Assembly (NCBI GenBank): GCA_030152265.1
Contig: JASLHQ010000180.1
Span: 1 to 20,113, forward strand
Length of the DNA stretch: 20,113 bases
Direction: 5' to 3'
Origin: Savagea sp.
GTDB lineage: Bacteria > Bacillota > Bacilli > Bacillales_A > Planococcaceae
Below, one piece after another: positions 16,039 to 20,113 of this stretch. How positions within the stretch are numbered: position 1 is the stretch's first letter; every line of letters starts with the position of its first letter. Made by a program: the position numbers and the translations under genes. Below the pieces are notes generated by a model, which saw only the letters and a program-made list of their open reading frames with translations, was not told where the DNA came from and did no database searches.

Positions 16039-16062
16039 AAAAAAATATACGCCACTGCGTAT
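16039..16062 (-). promoter_or_regulatory. small hairpin plus T7 in the BASS leader
   Basis: On the minus strand ATACGC-AGTG-GCGTAT is followed by A and seven T (16039-16045 complement). It is a short intrinsic-terminator-like element lying between the promoter and the CsoR-like operator. It may be an attenuator; the 6-bp stem is weak. Confidence 0.35.
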
Positions 16063-16071
16063 TTATTTTCT

Positions 16072-16080
16072 AGTATATCA
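16072..16080 (-). promoter_or_regulatory. extended -10 promoter of the BASS gene
   Basis: The minus strand reads TGATATACT, identical to the extended -10 of tig. It lies after the terminator at 16111-16146 and about 75 bases upstream of the BASS start. No good -35 is visible. Confidence 0.5.
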
Positions 16081-16110
16081 TACGCTTCACAAGATGCTAT
16101 TCATTTGCTC

Positions 16111-16146
16111 AAAAAGATTGCCCTCTACATAAAATGCAGAGAGCAA
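16111..16146 (-). terminator. Rho-independent terminator after the peroxiredoxin/small-protein operon
   Basis: On the minus strand a 13-bp stem, TTGCTCTCTGCAT with ATGTAGAGGGCAA (two G-U pairs), has a 3-base loop and is followed by TCTTTTT. It lies 5 bases after the small gene's stop. Confidence 0.88.
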
Positions 16147-16151
16147 CACGA

Positions 16152-16382
16152 TTACGCCTCTTCTTTTAAACGAGCAATCGCCTTTTCCGTCGCGCGATAG
16201 GCTTCGCCTTCTTCTTGCGCAAACTGTCGTTCTACTAACGAACGCATCCCGCTGCGCACTTTAAAAATAGGTTGTTCCGATTCTTTCGCAATGTCATCTG
16301 CTGTTTTCGCTTCTTCTTGGATGACTGCGAGCATCAATTTTTCAGATTGAGACAACGCTGTTAAATCTGTTCCACACGCCAT
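16152..16382 (-). CDS. small winged-helix-like protein downstream of peroxiredoxin
   Basis: A 76-residue protein that I do not recognise as a named family. Residues about 10-70 look like a winged helix: a first helix (SQSEKLMLAVIQEE), a helix-turn-helix (TADDIAKESEQPIFKVRSGMRSLVERQF, 27-54), a short charged turn as the wing (AQEEGEAYRAT) and a last helix. There is one cysteine, Cys3, in MACGTDL. The ATG at 16382 has AAAGGAGGG 6 bases upstream. It lies 54 bases after the peroxiredoxin gene and before a strong terminator, so the two are cotranscribed. A small transcription factor or redox-responsive adaptor is possible; this is inferred from fold and context only. Confidence 0.7.
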   Translation of the reverse strand: MACGTDLTALSQSEKLMLAVIQEEAKTADDIAKESEQPIFKVRSGMRSLVERQFAQEEGEAYRATEKAIARLKEEA

Positions 16383-16405
16383 TACAATCCCTCCTTTAAA
16401 TGAAG

Positions 16406-16431
16406 AACAGGAGGCATAGTAGCCCCCTGTT
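16406..16431 (-). other. intercistronic hairpin between peroxiredoxin and the small gene
   Basis: On the minus strand AACAGGGGGC pairs with GCCTCCTGTT (10 bp, one G-U) around a 6-base loop. It begins 5 bases after the peroxiredoxin stop. There is no T-run after it, so it is more likely an mRNA-stabilising or processing element than a terminator. It could lower expression of the second gene. Confidence 0.5.
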
Positions 16432-16436
16432 ACGAA

Positions 16437-17102
16437 TTATTTAATTTCTTTCGTACAGAAGTAGAAGTCTTTACACTCATACTCTGGATTGTTCATACGC
16501 TCTGCTGCTAATTCTTGTGTTGGCGCTGGTGGTACGATGACACGCTCGCCTTTCGTCCAGTTAGCAGGTGTTGCAATTTTATGCTCATCTGCCGTTTGCA
16601 ATGCGATGAGGAGACGTTTAATTTCGTCCATGTTACGTCCGATTGCTGATGGGTAGTAAATGATCGCACGAACAACTTGTTCTGGGTCCATGACGAATAC
16701 CGCACGTGATGTTTCCGTATCGCTTTCGTCTGGCATAATCATACCGAATTTGTGCGCAACGTCCATCGTTAAGTCTGCGATGACCGGGAATTCAATTTCC
16801 ACGCCGAACTTTTCTTCAATGTTGCGTACCCATGCGATGTGTGAGTGTACACTGTCGATTGAAAGTCCGAGTAATTCCGTATTCATTTCACGAAGTTCTG
16901 GATACATTTTTTGGAATCCGATAAACTCTGTCGTACAAACTGGTGTAAAGTCTGCCGGGTGAGAGAAAAGGATTAACCATTTGCCTTTGTAGTCTTCTAA
17001 CTTCAATACACCGTGCGTCGTTTTCGCTTCGAATTGTGGAGCTGGTGATCCGATGCGTGGTAATGAACGTACTTCTACATTTTCGTTTTGAACTTCTGTC
17101 AT
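16437..17102 (-). CDS. peroxiredoxin (Prx6/archaeal thioredoxin-peroxidase type)
   Basis: A 221-residue AhpC/TSA-fold thiol peroxidase that reduces peroxides. The peroxidatic cysteine is Cys56 in SHPADFTPVCTTE. The long C-terminal domain (about 160-221) and the pair Cys210/Cys216 in ECKDFYFC match the layout of Prx6-subfamily enzymes of the archaeal ApTPx type, in which C-terminal cysteines resolve the oxidised Cys56, rather than AhpC or BCP. It has no signal peptide, so it is cytosolic. The ATG at 17102 has GAGGAG about 9 bases upstream. It is the first gene of a two-gene unit with the small winged-helix-like protein. The upstream region holds a SigB-like promoter and inverted repeats, suggesting stress control. 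Confidence 0.93.
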   Translation of the reverse strand: MTEVQNENVEVRSLPRIGSPAPQFEAKTTHGVLKLEDYKGKWLILFSHPADFTPVCTTEFIGFQKMYPELREMNTELLGLSIDSVHSHIAWVRNIEEKFGVEIEFPVIADLTMDVAHKFGMIMPDESDTETSRAVFVMDPEQVVRAIIYYPSAIGRNMDEIKRLLIALQTADEHKIATPANWTKGERVIVPPAPTQELAAERMNNPEYECKDFYFCTKEIK

Positions 17103-17151
17103 TGATAATCTCTCCTCTATTTTTATTTCGTTGCTAAATGAGGGCTTGAAA

Positions 17152-17165
17152 GTTGATTTATCAAC
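17152..17165. repeat. 14-bp inverted repeat in the peroxiredoxin leader
   Basis: GTTGATTTATCAAC is a 6-bp dyad around a 2-base centre. It lies about where transcription from the SigB-like promoter would start. It could be an operator; no regulator is identified. Confidence 0.4.
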
Positions 17166-17172
17166 ATTTCGT

Positions 17173-17199
17173 ATACCCCTTACACTATTTATATTAAAG
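17173..17199 (-). promoter_or_regulatory. SigB-like promoter of the peroxiredoxin gene
   Basis: The minus strand has CTTTAA (17194-17199), a 15-base spacer and GGGTAT (17173-17178), close to the general-stress sigma-B form GTTTAA-N12-15-GGGTAT. The same bases are part of an inverted repeat ATACCC (17173-17178) ... GGGTAT (17199-17204). The predicted leader to the start codon is about 60 bases. Confidence 0.45.
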
Positions 17200-17245
17200 G
17201 GTATGTAGGAAGAAGTAAATGAATATGCTCACCTAAATTCAACCT

Positions 17246-17281
17246 AAAAAAAGAAGTTGTGAACGAATCGTCCACAACTTC
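17246..17281 (-). terminator. Rho-independent terminator after the DUF3006 gene
   Basis: GAAGTTGTG (17253-17261) pairs with CACAACTTC (17273-17281), with a further CGA/TCG near the loop. On the minus strand it is followed by seven T. It starts 4 bases after the DUF3006 stop. Confidence 0.9.
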
Positions 17282-17285
17282 CCAA

Positions 17286-17531
17286 TTATTTATTTTGTAA
17301 TTTCTTTAACAGAGCAGTCACATCTTCACGCATTTTTGAAGTGACTTCTGTCCGCACGTGCAGTTCGTATTTCTGTTCGACTCCATCCAATTCGACAATC
17401 GAAACGACATCGCCTTCTCGCGCCTCATTTCGCACTTCATGAACAGGAATGAGCAACTCGTCTTCTTCATTGCCTTTTTTCAATAAAACGTAGTAGCCGT
17501 CCTCGATTCGATCTACTGTATACATGAGCAT
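17286..17531 (-). CDS. DUF3006 domain protein
   Basis: An 81-residue acidic protein beginning MLMYTVDRIEDGYYVLL, with the small beta-barrel-like pattern of DUF3006: VDRIEDGYYVLL, an IPVHEV segment, then EGDVVSIVELDG. Function is unknown. DUF3006 proteins are commonly encoded beside ComEC-like metallo-beta-lactamase proteins, and here it follows one by 13 bases, so the two are cotranscribed and probably work together. I placed the start at the ATG at 17531, since GAGGTGATC precedes it; a GTG at 17543 falls within that ribosome binding site, and an ATG at 17525 is a possible alternative. Confidence 0.85.
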   Translation of the reverse strand: MLMYTVDRIEDGYYVLLKKGNEEDELLIPVHEVRNEAREGDVVSIVELDGVEQKYELHVRTEVTSKMREDVTALLKKLQNK

Positions 17532-17544
17532 CAAGATGATCACC

Positions 17545-18633
17545 TCATTTTACTTTTATTTTTAATTCAATTTGCTCGTATGTTTTCGGTCCGATGCCGT
17601 CCACTTCCATAATTTCTTCCGTTGTGCGGAATGGTTGCTTTTGGCGATATTGAATAATTTTATCCGCAGTCGTCGGTCCAATTCCTTGTAAATATTGGAG
17701 TTCTTCTTTAGAAGCTGTATTGATGTTAATTAAACCTGACAACGTATTCCACGGCTCCGCTTCTACACGATACGTCTTCCCATCAGACGTCACGGTAATC
17801 GTTCCTGATTCAGCCGTCGAATAAATCATGCTATCCACTTTTTCGATATTGCGCAAAACACTATCATGTGGGTGACCGTATTTATTATTTTCACCATAAG
17901 ATAGAATGACAACTTCCGGCTTCACTGTTTGTAAAAAGTCGAGCGCGCTGCTCGTATCCGAGCCGTGATGGCCTGCCTTTAATACTGTCGTCGGAATATT
18001 GAAGTCTTTCATCATTTGACGTTCGATCGATACATCCGCATCTCCTGTGAATAAATACGACGTTTGACCATGAACGGCATAAACGACGATGGACGCCTCA
18101 TTATTGTTTGAAGCATCTTCGACAGCATTGACGACCATCATTTCCACTTCTGGATCTATATCGATGGCATCACCTAGTTTCGGAACGACGAAATCGATAT
18201 TTTTCTCGTCGATTAACTGAAGCATCTTTAAATACGTCTCTGTCGTATGTACTTTTCCGCTATCGATAAATTGCTTAACATTCAGTTGTTCTAATACGGA
18301 GATGAGTCCTCCGATATGATCAGCATCCGGGTGAGTCGCCACGACATAGTCCACCGTCTCATATCCTTTATCTTTAATGAATGAAACGACTTTCTCTCCT
18401 TGTGACTTCTTACCGCCATCAATGAGCATCGTTTTGCCATTCGGCGTTTCGATGAAAATAGCGTCTCCTTGTCCGACATCGATGTAATGGACAGACATCG
18501 GTTTATTTGATAATGTTTGTTGATCTTTTTTCTCTTCGGTCATAGGGGGTTCACTCTTCCCTTGTCTTCCTAAAAATAAAGAAGCGACCGCCACGCCAAT
18601 TAATGTAGCGATAACGATAAATGATTTTCTCAC
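17545..18633 (-). CDS. membrane-anchored ComEC-like metallo-beta-lactamase with C-terminal ComEA-like helix-hairpin-helix domain
   Basis: A 362-residue protein. The N-terminus MRKSFIVIATLIGVAVASLF (1-20) is a signal anchor. Residues about 45-290 are a metallo-beta-lactamase domain of the ComEC/Rec2 type: YIDVGQGDAIFI (50-61), the metal-binding HPDADH (101-106), FTGDAD with Asp198, and GHHGSDTSS (221-229). Residues 303-362 are a paired helix-hairpin-helix domain (INTASKEELQYLQGIGP, then VDGIGPKTYEQI) as in the DNA receptor ComEA. It is predicted to act outside the membrane on DNA or another phosphodiester; family members are thought to be nucleases, but the substrate is unproven. It lacks the multi-helix channel of true ComEC, so it is not the competence channel itself. 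The GTG at 18633 has AAAGGAGG 7 bases upstream. Confidence 0.88.
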   Translation of the reverse strand: MRKSFIVIATLIGVAVASLFLGRQGKSEPPMTEEKKDQQTLSNKPMSVHYIDVGQGDAIFIETPNGKTMLIDGGKKSQGEKVVSFIKDKGYETVDYVVATHPDADHIGGLISVLEQLNVKQFIDSGKVHTTETYLKMLQLIDEKNIDFVVPKLGDAIDIDPEVEMMVVNAVEDASNNNEASIVVYAVHGQTSYLFTGDADVSIERQMMKDFNIPTTVLKAGHHGSDTSSALDFLQTVKPEVVILSYGENNKYGHPHDSVLRNIEKVDSMIYSTAESGTITVTSDGKTYRVEAEPWNTLSGLININTASKEELQYLQGIGPTTADKIIQYRQKQPFRTTEEIMEVDGIGPKTYEQIELKIKVK

Positions 18634-18661
18634 AACAATGCCTCCTTTACGAATTGCTTAC

Positions 18662-18670
18662 AGTATACCA
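18662..18670 (-). promoter_or_regulatory. extended -10 promoter before the ComEC-like gene
   Basis: The minus strand reads TGGTATACT (TATACT at 18662-18667), about 30 bases upstream of the GTG start. TTTTAA lies 16 bases further upstream as a weak -35. No terminator separates this from the lipoprotein gene, so both read-through and an own promoter are possible. Confidence 0.5.
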
Positions 18671-18697
18671 TTTTCTTGTTAAATTAAAATTGTTTCA

Positions 18698-19204
18698 TCA
18701 CGCATTGTCATCAGCTAGTGTAATTTTTTGAATTTCTTCTCCGTGTTCGTTCACGATTGTCGCTACCGTGCGAATCGTTTCTGGCTTTTTATTACTGTAC
18801 ACTTGATGAAGGACGCTATCTTCTAATAACACGAACAGTAAATTCTCCTCTTGATAGTTCATATACTTCTGTTCTTCGACATGCAATGTGAATTCCGTAT
18901 AATCTTCATTATGTTCAATCTTTTGGAATGACATGCTGACGTCCTGATCTAAAAAAGCGATCATATTGTCATACGTTTGTTGCTCTAATTGCTCACGACG
19001 CTCTTCTGGCATCGTAAAGACGACTTGGCGCTGTTCATTGCGCGCAATTTTTTCAAACGGTTCGTGATCGAAATCTTCTTGAATATCCGCAATTGGTAAA
19101 TCCGCAAAATAAAAATAAGGGAAGACGACATCCACTCCTTCTGTTTTAGGTGAACACCCTGCAATGAACATAAAAGCAAACAAACTGATGAATAGTTTTT
19201 TCAC
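18698..19204 (-). CDS. small lipoprotein of unknown function
   Basis: A 168-residue protein beginning with a bacterial lipoprotein signal: basic MKK, a hydrophobic stretch LFISLFAFMF, and the lipobox IAGC with Cys17 as the lipid-modified residue. The mature part is acidic with no cysteine or known motif: PYFYFADLPIADIQEDF, an alternating charged helix (EERREQLEQQ), then a beta-rich C-terminus. I do not recognise the family. It is predicted to be anchored on the outer face of the cytoplasmic membrane. The frame is open upstream to 19294, but the GTG at 19204 has AAAGGAG 7 bases before it and gives a proper signal peptide, whereas the longer start would bury it and overlap the divergent gene. 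It ends 64 bases before the ComEC-like gene on the same strand. Confidence 0.82.
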   Translation of the reverse strand: MKKLFISLFAFMFIAGCSPKTEGVDVVFPYFYFADLPIADIQEDFDHEPFEKIARNEQRQVVFTMPEERREQLEQQTYDNMIAFLDQDVSMSFQKIEHNEDYTEFTLHVEEQKYMNYQEENLLFVLLEDSVLHQVYSNKKPETIRTVATIVNEHGEEIQKITLADDNA

Positions 19205-19231
19205 AATGATGCTCCTTTCTTTTTTGTTTTC

Positions 19232-19240
19232 ATTGTACCA
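19232..19240 (-). promoter_or_regulatory. extended -10 element for the lipoprotein gene
   Basis: The minus strand reads TGGTACAAT (TACAAT at 19232-19237), 5 of 6 to the -10 consensus with an upstream TGG, about 28 bases before the GTG start. The 76-base gap also has to serve the divergent plus-strand gene; there only a weak TTGTTT (19224-19229) and an A/T-rich TAATAT with 19-base spacing are visible. Confidence 0.45.
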
Positions 19241-19280
19241 TGTTGTAGTAATATAGAGACGAGGAAAGGATGACGAATAC

Positions 19281-19673
19281 ATGAAAGAAATCACACCATT
19301 TTTAATGTTTCAAGGAAATGCGAAACAAGCGATTGAGTTTTATTTAAAAACTGTACCGAATACAGAGTTAGTGACGATGGAATTATATGAGGCAAATGAG
19401 CAAGGTGCGGAAGGTACGGTGAAAAGTGCTTTACTTTTAATCGATGGCAACCGCTTCTTCATTAATGATAGCCCCGTCGAACATAAATTCGATTTCACAC
19501 CGAGCTTTTCATTTTTCATTACAGCGGATTCCGTTTTCGAACAACAAGACTTGTTTAATAAATTGAAACGAAACGGCGCCATTTTAATGCCGTTAGATAA
19601 CTACGGATTCAGCCGTTCATTCGGTTGGTGTATCGACCAGTTCGGGATGTCTTGGCAAATTACAGTTGAATAA
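19281..19673 (+). CDS. VOC-superfamily protein, PhnB-like (YjdN type)
   Basis: The only plus-strand gene supported in the window. It encodes 130 residues with the two beta-alpha-beta-beta-beta halves of the vicinal-oxygen-chelate fold. The N-terminus EITPFLMFQGNAKQAIEFY and the C-terminal YGFSRSFGWCIDQFGMSWQI are typical of the PhnB/3-demethylubiquinone-methyltransferase-like family, cytosolic proteins whose metal-binding residues are often incomplete and whose substrates are mostly unknown. The ATG at 19281 has GAGGAAAGGA about 10 bases upstream. It is transcribed divergently from the lipoprotein gene and convergently with the symporter gene, so it is a single-gene unit. Confidence 0.88.
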   Translation: MKEITPFLMFQGNAKQAIEFYLKTVPNTELVTMELYEANEQGAEGTVKSALLLIDGNRFFINDSPVEHKFDFTPSFSFFITADSVFEQQDLFNKLKRNGAILMPLDNYGFSRSFGWCIDQFGMSWQITVE

Positions 19674-19681
19674 CAAACATT

Positions 19682-19736
19682 AAAAAAACGCATGAAATCA
19701 AAAGGTTAACACCCGATTTCATGCGTTTTTTATTTT
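19682..19736. terminator. bidirectional terminator between the VOC gene and the symporter gene
   Basis: ACGCATGAAATC (19688-19699) pairs with GATTTCATGCGT (19715-19726), extended by four A-T pairs. The plus strand then has TTTTTATTTTT and the minus strand a run of seven T. It lies 9 bases after the VOC stop and serves both convergent genes. Confidence 0.92.
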
Positions 19737-19756
19737 TCTTTACGTTCCCGTCTCTT

Positions 19757-20113
19757 TTAAGCAGACTCTTTCATTTTACCGAAATAAAACAGTCCTGGAA
19801 TGAGGCCGATCAACATCATGACGACCGCAAAAATTAAAAATGGTACCGCTCCGAGTTTAAATATAAATGGAACGGATAAAGCGGTGACGAATCCACCGCC
19901 GAGAAACGGCTCGAATATTAATTGTTTATACCCGAAACTTTCAAAGGCTGGTGTTTTGTTTTCAGGGTCAACAACACGCATTAACAACATTCCTGTCGCC
20001 GTCACACCTGTCGCTTGACCGAAGTCACCGATCGCACGTTCAAACCAGTACGACGGTAAAATGCGCGGTGCGAGAACGAGCACTGTGAAAATGTTCCACG
20101 CGATTCCTGTTGC
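19757..20113 (-). CDS. sodium/glutamate symporter-like permease (partial, C-terminal end)
   Basis: The last 118 codons of a gene that begins beyond the right edge; the frame is open to 20113. The visible part has GDFGQATGVTATGMLLMRVV, DPENKTPAFESFGYKQ and two long hydrophobic helices, ending LFYFGKMKESA. The GQATGVTATG loop recalls the GLGATPTA-type loop of GltS sodium/glutamate symporters, and the whole segment matches the longer Firmicutes relatives of that family as I know them. The substrate is not certain. It is an internal part of a longer gene, so the GTG at 20083 is not a start. Confidence 0.72.
   Translation of the reverse strand, partial: ATGIAWNIFTVLVLAPRILPSYWFERAIGDFGQATGVTATGMLLMRVVDPENKTPAFESFGYKQLIFEPFLGGGFVTALSVPFIFKLGAVPFLIFAVVMMLIGLIPGLFYFGKMKESA

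Noticed and set aside
14976..16055. BASS permease starting at the GTG at 16055
   Set aside because: That extension covers the hairpin and the operator-like palindrome and has no ribosome binding site.
18698..19294. Longer lipoprotein frame starting at 19294
   Set aside because: It would bury the lipoprotein signal peptide inside the protein and overlap the divergent VOC gene; the GTG at 19204 has a good ribosome binding site.
1..20113. CRISPR arrays, tRNA or rRNA genes, insertion sequences, prophage or toxin-antitoxin genes
   Set aside because: I saw no spaced direct repeats, no cloverleaf or rRNA sequence, and no transposase, integrase or phage-like proteins; the window reads as stable chromosomal backbone with a modest accessory segment.

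Overview
The window reads as a conserved chromosomal segment from a low-to-moderate G+C Gram-positive bacterium of the order Bacillales (roughly 40-45% G+C by spot counts). The evidence is the tig-clpX-lon-engB-hemAXCDBL gene order, strong AGGAGG-type ribosome binding sites, several TTG/GTG starts and many U-tailed terminators. I cannot fix the genus. It is not a typical Staphylococcus, because lonA is present, and not typical Bacillus, because lonB is absent and a reductase sits between engB and hemA. An Exiguobacterium-like organism is only a guess. Nearly every gene is on the minus strand, so the map is easiest to read from right to left. No stretch longer than 300 bases lacks a gene; the longest gap is the roughly 260 bases upstream of hemA.

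Right part (about 14.9-20.1 kb): accessory and housekeeping genes. At the right edge is the C-terminus of a sodium/glutamate symporter-like permease. It converges on a plus-strand VOC/PhnB-like gene across a shared terminator. Then, on the minus strand, come a small lipoprotein, a membrane-anchored ComEC-like metallo-beta-lactamase fused to a ComEA-like helix-hairpin-helix domain, and its usual small partner, a DUF3006 protein. A peroxiredoxin with C-terminal resolving cysteines follows, with a 76-residue winged-helix-like protein in the same transcript. Next is a BASS-family permease whose start is preceded by a CsoR/CstR-type TACCC...GGGTA palindrome.

Middle part (about 6.8-14.9 kb): protein quality control and ribosome assembly. 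A YsoA-like TPR protein, trigger factor, ClpX, LonA and the GTPase EngB/YsxC are followed by an extended-SDR reductase closed by a strong terminator. The lonA leader is almost entirely a terminator-like hairpin that begins at the predicted transcription start.

Left part (about 0.4-6.8 kb): the tetrapyrrole operon hemA-hemX-hemC-hemD/hemB-hemL, which takes glutamyl-tRNA to uroporphyrinogen III. hemD and hemB are one continuous reading frame of 579 codons (uroporphyrinogen III synthase plus porphobilinogen synthase). A recognisable hemB start and ribosome binding site are still embedded in it. Upstream of hemA is a candidate promoter with an overlapping PerR-like box. At the left edge is a partial CoxG/SRPBCC gene with its own promoter behind the hemL terminator.
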